From an uncultured Bacteroidales bacterium (GTDB lineage Bacteria; Bacteroidota; Bacteroidia; Bacteroidales; UBA932), in contig CALUPT010000006.1 in assembly GCA_944322715.1 (NCBI GenBank), positions 62,001-126,000 on the forward strand: a DNA stretch of 64,000 nucleotides. Reading direction: 5' to 3'. The notes beneath the pieces are model-generated. The model was not told the DNA's origin and searched no databases. It was given only the letters and a program-made list of their open reading frames with translations. Position 1 is the stretch's first letter. Every line of letters begins with the position of its first letter. This document shows positions 44,161 through 53,493 of this stretch, in pieces. Both the position numbers and the translations under genes were made by a program.

Positions 44161-46437
44161 TTCCGCTGTGGAGAAGGAGTACGGTCTGTCGGCCTTTTTC
44201 TTCCCTCTGCCTGTGTCGGGAGTGTCTGACATCGAGAAGATGATTTCAGCTCCGTCCGTAAGGTCCCCGTGGGTCAGATAGGTCTTCCCGTATCTTCTGC
44301 CGTTCACTTCCATGTCTCCGATGTAGATGTTGCTGTCGGAATTTCCGGGAGCATCTATCCGGATCTTCTTTCCGTCCGGAAGATTTACCGTCGCATGACG
44401 GAACAGAGGTGACCCTATTGCATATTCATCCGTTCCGGGACATACAGGATAGAACCCGAGGGCGGAGAATACGTACCAGGCTGATGTCTGGCCGTTGTCT
44501 TCATCTCCGCAGTATCCGTCCGGGGTGGCGCTGTACAGTCTGTCCATGATTTCCCGCACCCGCATCTGGGTCTTCCACGGCTGTCCGCTCCAGTCGTACA
44601 TATATACCATGTGCTGGATAGGCTGGTTGCCGTGTGCGTACTGACCCATATCCATCACCTGCATCTCCCTCATCTCGTGTATCATGCTGCGGCTCTCCAT
44701 TCCCATATAGCTCGGGATCACAAACGTGGAGTCCATCATTGTGTTGAATGAATCCTCTCCTCCCATGAGGTCTATTAGTCCGGCAGGGTCGTGGAATACG
44801 CAGAAACTCCAGTGCCAGCTGTTCCCCTCGCAGAAGTCCCAGCTCCAGTCGGTGCCCTTGAAGTCAGGCCTGAAACCTCCCTTGTCATCCCTGCCGCACA
44901 TAAGCCGGAATTCCGGATTGTACACATTCCTGTAGTTCATCGCGTTCTTCCTGTACTGCTCCAGTTCGGACTCCGGCTTGCCGAGCTTTTTCCCGAGCGC
45001 ATATATGCACCAGTCATTGTATGCATATTCGAGGGTGCGGGCCACATTCTTCTCTATCCCCGTATTGTAAGGGATGTATCCGAGGCGGTTGTATTCTTCA
45101 AAGCCCCGTCTTCCGGCATCTGTCCCTGTAAGTTCTGCATTCGCACCGTGGGTGACGGCCTTCCACAGGGTTTCGATGTCATAGCCGCCGAGCCCCTTGA
45201 TGTATGCATCCGCCACGACGGATGCGGAGTTGTTGCCTATCATGCAGCTCCTGTGTCCCGGGCTTGCCCATTCCGGCAGGAACCCGCTTTCAAGATAGGC
45301 GTTGACGAGCCCCTCCTGCATCTTTTCGCCCATATCCGGATATACGAGGTTCAGCAGAGGGAACAGGCAGCGGAATGTATCCCAGAATCCCGTATCCGTG
45401 AACATGTATCCGGGAAGCACCTCTCCGTTGTACGGGCTGTAATGTACCCGCTGTCCGGAAGCATCGATTTCCGAAAGGTCGCGCGGGAACAGTACGGATC
45501 TGTAGAGACAGGAGTAGAATGTCCTGATATCGTCGGTACTGCCTCCGTCTACCTCTATTCTGCCCAGCACTTCGTTCCATCTGTCACGCCCTTCCCTGCA
45601 CAGCCTGTCGAAGTCTCCGTCTCCGAGTTCCTTCAGGTTGAGGACAGCCTGGTCCGCACTGATGAACGAGGATGCCACTTCAAGCCCTACGGTCAGGCCA
45701 TCGGAGGTGTCGAAGCCGATGACCGCTCCTGCGTGTCCGGCCTTTGTTTCCACAGTTCCGCCTGCATTCTGTTCAGTCATCTTCCCGTCAGCGACAGTGG
45801 CGATGTAGTTGATTTTTGCATCGGGACGGATGACAAACCAGTTCCTGAAATTGTCCGGGACGCCGCCGGTATTCTTTGTAGTATATCCGATGACAAGATT
45901 CTCTTCAGGGATGACCTTGACGTACGATCCGTTGTCGAAGGCATCGATGACAAGATATGCCTTGCCCGGTTCGGAATATGTGATCCGGAATCCGGCAGCC
46001 CTTTCCGTAGGGGTCAGCTCGACAGATATGTCGTGGTCTGCAAGATACACGCTGTAATAGTACGGAGTCGCGGTTTCGGCCTTGTGGGAGAACCAGCTCG
46101 CGCGGCTGTCCTGGTCGAATACAGGGGAGCCGACAGGCATGATGGCAAACTGTCCGTAGTCGTTCATCCACGGGCTCGGCTGATGCGTCTGCTTGAAGCC
46201 CCTTATCTTGTCCGCAGTGTATGTATAGGTCCAGCCATCTCCCATCGTACCGGTCTGCGGAGTCCAGAAATTCATGCCCCACGGTCGTGCGATGGCGGGA
46301 TACGTGTTGCCTGTGGAGAGTTCGAATTTCGACATTGTGCCCATGAGCACGTTCACATGGTCGACATAGCTCTGCTGCCCCATCGAGGAGATGGAACACA
46401 GCGCCAGAGCCATAAGTAACGTAAAGATTCTTTTCAT
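44158..46437 (-). CDS. GH92 alpha-mannosidase
   Basis: I use ATG 46437 (MKRIFTLLMALALCSISSMGQQ), which gives a signal peptide and 759 residues and overlaps the previous stop as ATGA. The protein matches GH92 throughout: VNVLMGTMSKFELSTGNTYPAIARPWGMNFW at the start, FTDTGFWDTFRCLFPLL, and GFLPEWASPGHRSCMIGNNSASVVADAY. The catalytic-base segment is GYCGDEDNGQTSAWYVFSALGFYPV. GH92 enzymes are calcium-dependent exo-alpha-mannosidases. With the GH76 gene of the same locus this points to alpha-mannan as substrate. Secretion to the periplasm is expected. Confidence 0.95.
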   Translation of the reverse strand: MKRIFTLLMALALCSISSMGQQSYVDHVNVLMGTMSKFELSTGNTYPAIARPWGMNFWTPQTGTMGDGWTYTYTADKIRGFKQTHQPSPWMNDYGQFAIMPVGSPVFDQDSRASWFSHKAETATPYYYSVYLADHDISVELTPTERAAGFRITYSEPGKAYLVIDAFDNGSYVKVIPEENLVIGYTTKNTGGVPDNFRNWFVIRPDAKINYIATVADGKMTEQNAGGTVETKAGHAGAVIGFDTSDGLTVGLEVASSFISADQAVLNLKELGDGDFDRLCREGRDRWNEVLGRIEVDGGSTDDIRTFYSCLYRSVLFPRDLSEIDASGQRVHYSPYNGEVLPGYMFTDTGFWDTFRCLFPLLNLVYPDMGEKMQEGLVNAYLESGFLPEWASPGHRSCMIGNNSASVVADAYIKGLGGYDIETLWKAVTHGANAELTGTDAGRRGFEEYNRLGYIPYNTGIEKNVARTLEYAYNDWCIYALGKKLGKPESELEQYRKNAMNYRNVYNPEFRLMCGRDDKGGFRPDFKGTDWSWDFCEGNSWHWSFCVFHDPAGLIDLMGGEDSFNTMMDSTFVIPSYMGMESRSMIHEMREMQVMDMGQYAHGNQPIQHMVYMYDWSGQPWKTQMRVREIMDRLYSATPDGYCGDEDNGQTSAWYVFSALGFYPVCPGTDEYAIGSPLFRHATVNLPDGKKIRIDAPGNSDSNIYIGDMEVNGRRYGKTYLTHGDLTDGAEIIFSMSDTPDTGRGKKKADRPYSFSTAE

Positions 46438-47714
46438 TCTGACAATAATTTGTTTTCCAACATTTTGATCCAGTAGCCTCCGACTACCGAGCGGGCCTTG
46501 AATCCTCTGTGGTGAGGCTTGTCCGTCCATATCCAGTCGGACATTGGGACACGGTCGGCTGTCTCGTCATAGAATCTGTACAGCGGATCTATGAATGCGT
46601 CGAATGTGTCCTGGTCGTCTGCTGTCATGGTGGCTGTCCACATTATCCAGTCGCTCTTGGTATATGTCTCCCTGCAGTCAAGCGGCAGCCCGTATTCATT
46701 CTGCCGGCCGAGGTAGTATGCAAGTTCGGCCTCATATACTTCTTTCGGGAACAGCCCGAATCCCAGCAGTCTGTCCCATACCAGGTTGTACTTCTGGCTC
46801 CAGGTCCCCGGCCTGTCGAATGTAAGCCTGTAATGGTCTCCGTCAGCAGCCATTTCCACCCATTGGGCGGCATAGTCTTCCGCAATGGCATTGTATTTTT
46901 CCGCCACATCGGCCTTCCCGAGCATGTCGGCCATCAGGGCGTATGATGCAATGGCCATTATCGCCTTGGCGGAAAGGTTTACATTGTGGGCGAAATGACC
47001 GGCGAAGTCATCCGTACAGAGCTGTTCATCAGGATCCAGACCGTATTCGACAAGGTAGTCTGTCCAGGTTGTCAGCGTCTCCCAGTGTCTGGCGGCATAG
47101 TCCGTGTCTCCGGACAGGACTGCAGCGGCAGCGGTGATGATTATCATATTGCCTCCTTCCTCTACAGGCATGTCCCCTCCGTATGTCTGGCCGTTGGCTA
47201 TAGGGTATGTTCCCACATCATGCGCAGGGAACGGTTTGGTCCATCTGCCGCTTTCGGAATAATAGTAGATATGGGTCATCAGCGCCTCTGCCAGACCGGT
47301 ATTGTAATACAGGAAGAACGGGGCGGACGGATATGTGATGTCCACTGTCCCTATGGAGCCGTTGCTGTTGTTCTCTTTCGAAAGCATCATCAGTTCTCCT
47401 TCCGGGGACTCCACAAGCTTGTGGGCCGCGATTATCTGCCTGTATGCGAGAGCGCAGAGTTCTGCGTATTTCCTCCCTCCTGCCTCTGTGGCCTCTTTCA
47501 TAAGCTGTCTGTCGAAGGCTGAGCATTTTTTCATCAGTTCCGCGTACTGGTCATCGGCTTCGTGGAACATGTCGATGATATCGGTGCTGCCATCGGAGTT
47601 CCAGTATGGCCTGAGTCTCTGTCCGAAATATTCTATAGAATAGATGTCGTCATATCCTATCAGCAGTTTCCCTTCTTTCTTTGCTACAGTCCCGAGATCC
47701 TGGATGAATGCCAT
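46434..47714 (-). pseudogene. C-terminal part of a broken DUF4965/DUF1793 (glutaminase A-like) gene
   Basis: The 426-residue frame covers the C-terminal domains of the DUF4964-DUF5127-DUF4965-DUF1793 family: IGYDDIYSIEYFGQRLRPYW, LCALAYRQIIAAHKLVE, KENNSNGSIGTVDITYPSAPFF, GGDMPVEEGGNMIII and FKARSVVGGYWIKMLE. The frame stays homologous upstream of its first ATG (LRQAFASGDSLPE...GRMAFIQDLG) to about 47810, where it meets the N-terminal part in another frame. The intact family is about 800 residues, so roughly 270 residues are missing between the two parts. A short N-terminally truncated product is possible but would lack the front domains. Confidence 0.8.
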
Positions 47715-48142
47715 CCGTCCGTCGCTGTTTTCCCCGGTGCTGCATTCAGGAAGACTGTCTCCGGAGGCGAAAGCCTGACGCAGAGTCTCTGCCTCTCCGA
47801 CAGCGGCCTGGATGTGACATATCTGCCTTCCCAGCCTCCCTGCTGCGATGTCGGGACTATCGGGAGCATCTCCACATCTTCCGTCCCCATGAATCTGTAT
47901 GTCTGCCCATCCACTTCGATCGCTCCGATCAGCGGAAAGTCTTTCCCCGTCCAGTGCCTGATGCTGCCATCGTACAGATTGTCGTACATCGACCAGGCGC
48001 TGGTGTACGGGTCGATTGTCACTAACGGGTATGCCGGAGCCCTCAGTTCGTTTGTCTCCGGCTGTACGGTGCCCTGTCCGCAGCCGGCGATCAGAGCACC
48101 GGCCAAAGGAAGGGCAGCTTTGAGTATAGATTTATGTGTCAT
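47684..48142 (-). pseudogene. N-terminal part of the broken DUF4964-family gene
   Basis: This frame starts with a lipoprotein signal (AALPLAGALIAGCGQGT) and the DUF4964 opening RAPAYPLVTIDPYTSAWSMYDNLYDGSIRHWTGKDFPLIGAI, ending its recognisable homology near PIVPTSQQGGWEGRYVTSRP (about 47812). The next 40 codons read out of frame over sequence that, in the other frame, encodes the later part of the family. The simplest reading is one gene with an internal deletion of about 0.8 kb that also shifted the frame. Members of this family often accompany GH92 genes in PULs. Confidence 0.8.
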
Positions 48143-48176
48143 TATGTTTGGTTTTGGTTGTCGTGTTTTTCTGTCG

Positions 48177-48216
48177 CAGATCCTTCACTTCGCCTTCGGC
48201 TCAGTTCAGGATGACA
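48177..48216 (-). repeat. Dispersed intergenic repeat, copy 3 (inverted)
   Basis: CAGATCCTTCACTTCG at 48177-48192 and TTCAGGATGACA at 48205-48216 are the reverse complement of the repeat at 21218. The element fills the gap between the broken DUF4964 gene and the glycosidase-like gene inside the PUL. The internal CGCCTTCGGC adds a small hairpin. Confidence 0.6.
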
Positions 48217-48246
48217 AGGAGCAGCTTCGTCTATGGTGACAGTGTG

Positions 48247-50433
48247 TTACCATTGGAACGCGATCTTCACCCCATCAGGGCTGTTGCTGTAGGTCAGAAG
48301 ATAGGTCCCGCTTCCGGCATCCCATCCGGAACTGTCGAATACCTCTTTCCCGTTGACGGTGACAGATGAAGGCATCTCGGGAAGCAGCACCCTCGATATG
48401 CCATCCGTGTCTATCGGGCTTTTGGCAGTGAAGGAGTATGCGGAACGGCTTCTGTGCTCTTCTTCCGCCCTGCTCGACCCTGCCAGTACCTGCGGCCTGT
48501 CACGGTCGACTCTGTCTATGTCGATGAAATAGCCCTGATGTCCCGGCAAGATCTGCACTGAAGTGTACACGGGGAGTTTCGGGTCGAACAGGTCGACAAG
48601 GGTGCCGGTTATGACAAGCGGCTTGTCGCTGACGCTCTCATTCATTACCGCGGCGATTGTGTAAGGGCCGCGTTCGAGATAGAAGCTGTTCTTCATCTCC
48701 ATTTCCCCTGCCTTGGCGCAGTCGCTGTAGAGTCTTCCGACAGTCTCTACGAACGCTCTGTCCCCGCCTTCCGAAAGGACATATTCCTTGGGGTCGTGAC
48801 GCATTATGTACACTGTCCCTTCCCCGTAGCTGTATTCTCCTTCTGGTGCTCCTGCCGGGATACCCATAATCTTGAACAGGTGGTCGGAAGGTGCAGCGTA
48901 GCTGTTGCCATCTGTATTCCACCATTCGCGGACCGTCTGGAACGGGTCGTCATCCCTGCCGCTGTAGAGCAGCACTCCTCCTTTCCTCACCCAGTCGGCG
49001 ATGTGGCTGTGTGCCTGCGGGTCGAGAGGTTTCATGTTGGAGTATGACATCAGCAGGACTTTCACATCGGCCAGCGTGGCAGGATATCCGACATTTTCGA
49101 TGTGGGCGGTCTTGACAGGTATGCCTCGCTTCAGAAGAGGGAGAGCCTGGCCGTAGAAGTTGGACAGCTGCGGGTCCTCGTAGCCTTCGTGGGTAGGGAA
49201 TCTCTGGAACATCAGCGAGTTGGCCATGAGGACAGCAATTCCCTGCGCCCCGTCAAGCCTGTTTTCAGACACTGGCATCGAGTTGAGACTGTTGACCATT
49301 ATCTGCATCTGCGCTGAATAGTCCCTCGGTATCCTCGCCCTTTCATCACTGTCAGGACTGATGCGGTAGAGTCCCTCGTATATCCTTTCCGGCCAAGGCA
49401 TTATCTCGTAGTCCGCAATGCCCGGATACAGGAGCTGGGCAGTGAAGGTAGCCTGGTAGTTGCGTCTGTAGTCCTCCCAGTCCTTCGCCCTGTCCTCTAT
49501 CGGGTCGGTAAGGAAGAACATTTTGCGGCCGGTCGGCGCCGTCATTGACTCCATTGACCCGTATTCCAGATATGCCGTTTCGAAGACCCTTTCAGCGGCC
49601 TTGCCGTTGTAGTAGTTAGGCTCGCGGGATGTGCCTGTCCAGACCTGGGCGATATATCCATCCACGCAAGGGAGAGATGCAAGGCTGGCTTCCGGGCTTA
49701 CTATCTGCCACTGGGAATAGTTGACGAGCGAATGGGTCGGAACATAGCATTTCACATCCATTCCCTTGCTGCGGCCGTATTCCTTGGCGAAGGTAAACAC
49801 CTCATCCAGCGCCCTGTAATAGAGATGGTATTTGAGTTTGTTGGAAAGGTATGTGTTTTCAGGGGATTCGTGCTGCGGCCTCCATGCGAAACCGTAATAT
49901 TCCTGCCATTCTCTCTTGAATGATTCGCTGTAGCCTGCCCGTGCCCAGAATTCGGGTTCTTCCATAAATATCGCATCGATTCCGGCATCGATCACCCTCT
50001 TGACATGATTCTCCTTGATGTATTCGAGGTAGTTCATGGACGGGACGATGTACGGCACCATATATCCGTGCCATATAGTGTCTCCGGCGGCTGTCACCTG
50101 CCCTTCGTCTAAATGAGGCTTCCCATCCCATTCTCCGGTGAAATAGTCCTGGTATTCACCCCACGCGATGCCTGTCATGAAATGGGTGATGTAGCCCCTT
50201 TCCTGCCATGAGCGGACCCTGTCCTCGAACGATATGCGCTTCGACCTGTCGGATGGGTTGCCTCCTACGCCGTAGACCATCACGGCATCTGCCCGGTTGT
50301 CTATGGTCGGTCTCCATTCCCTTGCCGACTGGAATGTGGTCTTCACATTGTCCGTTGTGCTTTCCTGCCGTGTGTTGCCGCAGGAGGAGAACAGCAGTAT
50401 GGCAGCGGAGTATAATACAAAAATCTGTTTCAT
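48247..50433 (-). CDS. Glycosidase-like lipoprotein of unassigned family
   Basis: The 728-residue lipoprotein (LYSAAILLFSSCGNTRQE) looks like a TIM-barrel glycosidase followed by an amidotransferase-like domain and beta domains. The barrel region includes a strand ending AGIDAIFMEEPEFWARAGY, where Glu158, Glu159 or Glu161 could be the acid/base, and DVKCYVPTHSLVNYSQW. From about residue 400, GIAVLMANSLMFQRFPTHEGYED, LADVKVLLMSYSNMKPLDP and HIADWVRKGGVLLYSGRDDD resemble the trimerisation or GATase-like domain of GH42-type enzymes. I cannot assign a CAZy family. It lies within the alpha-mannan PUL, after a terminator that follows the DUF3823 gene. Confidence 0.72.
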   Translation of the reverse strand: MKQIFVLYSAAILLFSSCGNTRQESTTDNVKTTFQSAREWRPTIDNRADAVMVYGVGGNPSDRSKRISFEDRVRSWQERGYITHFMTGIAWGEYQDYFTGEWDGKPHLDEGQVTAAGDTIWHGYMVPYIVPSMNYLEYIKENHVKRVIDAGIDAIFMEEPEFWARAGYSESFKREWQEYYGFAWRPQHESPENTYLSNKLKYHLYYRALDEVFTFAKEYGRSKGMDVKCYVPTHSLVNYSQWQIVSPEASLASLPCVDGYIAQVWTGTSREPNYYNGKAAERVFETAYLEYGSMESMTAPTGRKMFFLTDPIEDRAKDWEDYRRNYQATFTAQLLYPGIADYEIMPWPERIYEGLYRISPDSDERARIPRDYSAQMQIMVNSLNSMPVSENRLDGAQGIAVLMANSLMFQRFPTHEGYEDPQLSNFYGQALPLLKRGIPVKTAHIENVGYPATLADVKVLLMSYSNMKPLDPQAHSHIADWVRKGGVLLYSGRDDDPFQTVREWWNTDGNSYAAPSDHLFKIMGIPAGAPEGEYSYGEGTVYIMRHDPKEYVLSEGGDRAFVETVGRLYSDCAKAGEMEMKNSFYLERGPYTIAAVMNESVSDKPLVITGTLVDLFDPKLPVYTSVQILPGHQGYFIDIDRVDRDRPQVLAGSSRAEEEHRSRSAYSFTAKSPIDTDGISRVLLPEMPSSVTVNGKEVFDSSGWDAGSGTYLLTYSNSPDGVKIAFQW

Positions 50434-50461
50434 AGTGATAAAGATACGATAATTTATAAAA

Positions 50462-50503
50462 GGGCGGATAAAATAGGTTGTATGACCGGTCTTTTATCCG
50501 CCC
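50462..50503 (-). terminator. Strong terminator inside the PUL, after the DUF3823 gene
   Basis: GGGCGGATAAAA (50462-50473) and TTTTATCCGCCC (50492-50503) are a perfect 12-bp inverted repeat with an 18-nt loop. On the - strand it is followed by TTTTAT. It lies 49 nt after the DUF3823 stop and separates the SusCD part of the locus from the enzyme genes downstream. The 118-nt gap also holds a TATCTTTA -7-like element, but it is only 6 nt from the next start. Confidence 0.75.
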
Positions 50504-50551
50504 CTCCACAGTAAGTTCAGGCTTGTTACAAGGTATTTACGTTATGGCGTG

Positions 50552-51373
50552 TTATGGAATGATGACTTCCATTACGTCGCTGTAGTTGTACCTTGCCACG
50601 TTGGCAGTCTGGTAGTTGATACGGGCGGCCGCACGGACGAAAAGATGCCTTCCTGACGGGATAGGGTGTTCTGTATTGGATGTTATTTCAATGACTTCTC
50701 CTTCCTGACGGTCGAATGCGTTTCCGTTGAAGTCGATCTTCCCGGACCAGTATTCATCCCTCGATCTGAAACCGACAGTCGAGGAGTAGCTGACGAACAG
50801 CTGGATATCAGTGACATTGGCGTATGAATCCTGCCAGTCGCCGGTCTGGCCTATCTCGGCGGCCAGATCCTGTCTGCTGATGGCTCTTGTGACTCTTACA
50901 TTGGCCGAAATCACGCCATCGGACACCGATGGATAGTCGACGAATTCCACTTTCAGGAAAGGCTGTACCTGGAATTCGATTTCAGTGACACCTTCAATGT
51001 TCACTGTCTGGGACTTGTCCTTGACAGGAACTCCGTTGGCATCATCCATTACCAGAGGGACAAACGGTCCATCTACCGTCACGTTGTACCTTCCAGGGAA
51101 AAGCCTGGTGTTCTGGAAAGTGCCGTCCATTTTGCAGTAGAAGTCCTGCGGTGTCACCTGTCCTCCCATTTCTTCCCATTCGAGGTCCATCAGTCTGACA
51201 CGGATGCCTTCGCTGCCCTGGTCGGTGAGGACAGGATTGCCATCCATATCCACAACCCTTCCTTTGAGCGTTTCCTCCGGAGCATCGAAATTGTCAAGCT
51301 CGAAAAATGCACAGGAATTCATGGATAGCATTCCTGCTGCGATCAATGCTGTATATAAAGTTATTCTTTTCAT
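50552..51373 (-). CDS. DUF3823 SusCD-associated lipoprotein
   Basis: The 273-residue lipoprotein (ALIAAGMLSMNSCAFFELDNFDAPEE) matches DUF3823. The first domain is a carboxypeptidase-regulatory-like sandwich (LKGRVVDMDGNPVLTDQGSEGIRVRLMDLEW, then GTFQNTRLFPGRYNVTVDGPF). The second is an Ig-like domain ending in HPIPSGRHLFVRAAARINYQTANVARYNYSDVMEV. These proteins commonly follow SusD and are thought to be surface accessory binders. It is 12 nt after SusD. Confidence 0.9.
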   Translation of the reverse strand: MKRITLYTALIAAGMLSMNSCAFFELDNFDAPEETLKGRVVDMDGNPVLTDQGSEGIRVRLMDLEWEEMGGQVTPQDFYCKMDGTFQNTRLFPGRYNVTVDGPFVPLVMDDANGVPVKDKSQTVNIEGVTEIEFQVQPFLKVEFVDYPSVSDGVISANVRVTRAISRQDLAAEIGQTGDWQDSYANVTDIQLFVSYSSTVGFRSRDEYWSGKIDFNGNAFDRQEGEVIEITSNTEHPIPSGRHLFVRAAARINYQTANVARYNYSDVMEVIIP

Positions 51374-51385
51374 ATAGCGAGACTG

Positions 51386-53479
51386 TTAATATCTGTTTGG
51401 CTGCTGGTCTATATATGCACTCTTTCTGACCTCATCATCCGGAATGGCAAAATAGTAATCCACTATATTATATGAAAATTCTTTGTTGGAGATATTTTCA
51501 AAGTGGTCATCGAAGAACCATTTCCCTGCCTGTGATGAGTAGAATGGATACAGTCCTCTGAACCGGAACCTTATATCATTGCTGAAGGTGCTGCCCTTAC
51601 GACCATCGCACCAGAATCCATCTCTGTTGTCGCGGTCGAGCACCCTCCATCTTCTGAGATCCCATTTGGTCTTGTGCTCGAATGCAAGTTCCTTGCGGCG
51701 TTCCTTGCGGACCATGTCGCGGGATTCGTTGTCACCCTTAAGCTTTGACTCAATCACATTCGCTCCCGCTCTTTTCTGGATGGCCTGGATAGCCTCTGTG
51801 GCGATCTTGAGCATATCATCTCCCTCGACCGGACAGGCTTCACCGGCTATGCTCAGTTCCACTGCGGCTTCTGCTGCGGCCAGCAGAACATCTGCATAAC
51901 GCATCAGAATGAAAGGCTGGGTGGACAATCCTTCTCCGATCTCATCGGGAGTTACATCCGGATTCAGATATTTACGGAGATGTAGTCCTGTCAGCGTCGC
52001 TTCTGCATATTCGCTGAATGGTCCGTTCAGCCCGGATGCATTCATTTCCGTACCATTAGGAAGTTCTACCTTTTCCTGTCTGTCAGGATGGGTGCTGACT
52101 GTAAGAGGCTTGTTGGAGTTGGAGTACTTTTCGGATGCGCTGGAATAACTGTAATTGGAGAATATAGGGTCTATCCCGCTATTGGCTTCTCCGGTATAGA
52201 TTCCGGTATATACCGAAAGGCTGGCTCTGTCTCTGAACTGGTCTCCAGGGAAGATTACGTATGCCCTGAGACGAGGTTCTGCACCTTCGAAGAAATCCAT
52301 TTCATTGTCAAACAGCAGATAATGCCCTTCAGCGTTAGAGTTGCCGTCAGTCACTCTCAACCTGCCATCCGCATTGCGCCTGGAAAGGTTGCCATGTTCG
52401 CTTCCGAAGGTTTCGGGGAAATCATAGAGTTCAATGAAATCGAGTGTAGGGCAGGTGCCTCCTGAAAGCGGAGAGTGCCATTCGTAAGGAGAACTGTAGG
52501 CATCCAGTCCGTGAGTCAGAGGATAGGTGTATTCCCGGACCAGAATGTTTTCCGGACTGGAAATGTCCCTCCACATATCCACCATATTCTGGTATTTTGC
52601 TTCAGGAGTGTCCGCGGATGCCTGACGCAGCGAGTATCTGCCGCTTTTCATTACTTCCCTTGCGGCCTTGTAGGCTTCCGAGAAATATCTTGCCGATGCC
52701 TCATCTGCGGTTGCAGGATCGAATCCCATTACTCGTATACCGGTCTTGCTTCCCATACCGGTAAGGCCTCCTGCGACTGACTTGTTGTATTTTGCTACAC
52801 TCCCTGCATACAGCATGGCTTCAGCCTTGAATGCAAGCGCTACATACCTGTTCGCGCATCCTCTGAACGGACTGTTGTTCTGCATGAGGCCTATTGCGGT
52901 ATCGAAGTCTTTCTGAACTTGATCCCAGGTCTCTTCTTCGGATGAACGCGCGATTTCGAGAGCTTCGGCATTGTCTCCGGTATACTGGGCTTCCTGCAGG
53001 GTCAACGGAACTCCTCCGAAACGGCGGGCCATCTGATAGAATGCGTAGGCCCTGACAAAATATGCCTGTCCGATATAGTCGTTGAGAGCGGTCTCGCTGA
53101 AATTGGCAGCATAGTCAGGAAGTGTCTCGATAAGATGGTTCGCTTCGCGTATAAGAGTGAATGCAGATCCCCACCAGGCGTTGTTCTCATTTGTGAAGGA
53201 AGTGCTGATACCATCTCTGTTAAGGGATTCTCCGGTACCTTCGATTCCGAGACTGCCGAGCCAGGAATAGTCGTTTCCGAATCCCCATTGTGCCATATAT
53301 CTGAAATCTTCCCACGGCATCTGGCTGTACAGTCTTGTCATATATACTTCCAGTCCTGCGGTATTGGACATCAGATCATCATCGGTCCAGATGTTCTGCG
53401 GAGTCCGGTCCATGTCGAGACAGGATGTCACAGACATCATGCTTATTCCGAGAATGAAATATAATATCTTGTTTCTCAT
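51386..53479 (-). CDS. SusD/RagB-family glycan-binding lipoprotein
   Basis: The 697-residue lipoprotein (GISMMSVTSCLDMDRTP) has the SusD fold: FTLIREANHLIETLPDY, YIGQAYFVRAYAFYQMARRFGGVPLTL, FKAEAMLYAGSVAKY and the C-terminal ILMRYADVLLAAAEAAVEL followed by RKERRKELAFEHKTKWDLRRWRVL. It is rather long for the family because of extra loops before the C-terminus. It pairs with the SusC protein encoded 14 nt upstream. In an alpha-mannan PUL it would bind mannan fragments at the cell surface (inference). Confidence 0.95.
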   Translation of the reverse strand: MRNKILYFILGISMMSVTSCLDMDRTPQNIWTDDDLMSNTAGLEVYMTRLYSQMPWEDFRYMAQWGFGNDYSWLGSLGIEGTGESLNRDGISTSFTNENNAWWGSAFTLIREANHLIETLPDYAANFSETALNDYIGQAYFVRAYAFYQMARRFGGVPLTLQEAQYTGDNAEALEIARSSEEETWDQVQKDFDTAIGLMQNNSPFRGCANRYVALAFKAEAMLYAGSVAKYNKSVAGGLTGMGSKTGIRVMGFDPATADEASARYFSEAYKAAREVMKSGRYSLRQASADTPEAKYQNMVDMWRDISSPENILVREYTYPLTHGLDAYSSPYEWHSPLSGGTCPTLDFIELYDFPETFGSEHGNLSRRNADGRLRVTDGNSNAEGHYLLFDNEMDFFEGAEPRLRAYVIFPGDQFRDRASLSVYTGIYTGEANSGIDPIFSNYSYSSASEKYSNSNKPLTVSTHPDRQEKVELPNGTEMNASGLNGPFSEYAEATLTGLHLRKYLNPDVTPDEIGEGLSTQPFILMRYADVLLAAAEAAVELSIAGEACPVEGDDMLKIATEAIQAIQKRAGANVIESKLKGDNESRDMVRKERRKELAFEHKTKWDLRRWRVLDRDNRDGFWCDGRKGSTFSNDIRFRFRGLYPFYSSQAGKWFFDDHFENISNKEFSYNIVDYYFAIPDDEVRKSAYIDQQPNRY

Positions 53480-53493
53480 ATTCTGTTCTGTTT

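Noticed and set aside
44791..46419. 542-residue frame antisense to the GH92 gene.
   Set aside because: The GH92 match on the other strand is continuous and motif-rich. The antisense product has no recognisable domain or signal.
47684..47714. Programmed ribosomal frameshift joining the two halves of the DUF4964 gene.
   Set aside because: No slippery sequence or stimulating structure is seen at the junction, and about 270 family residues are missing, which points to deletion.
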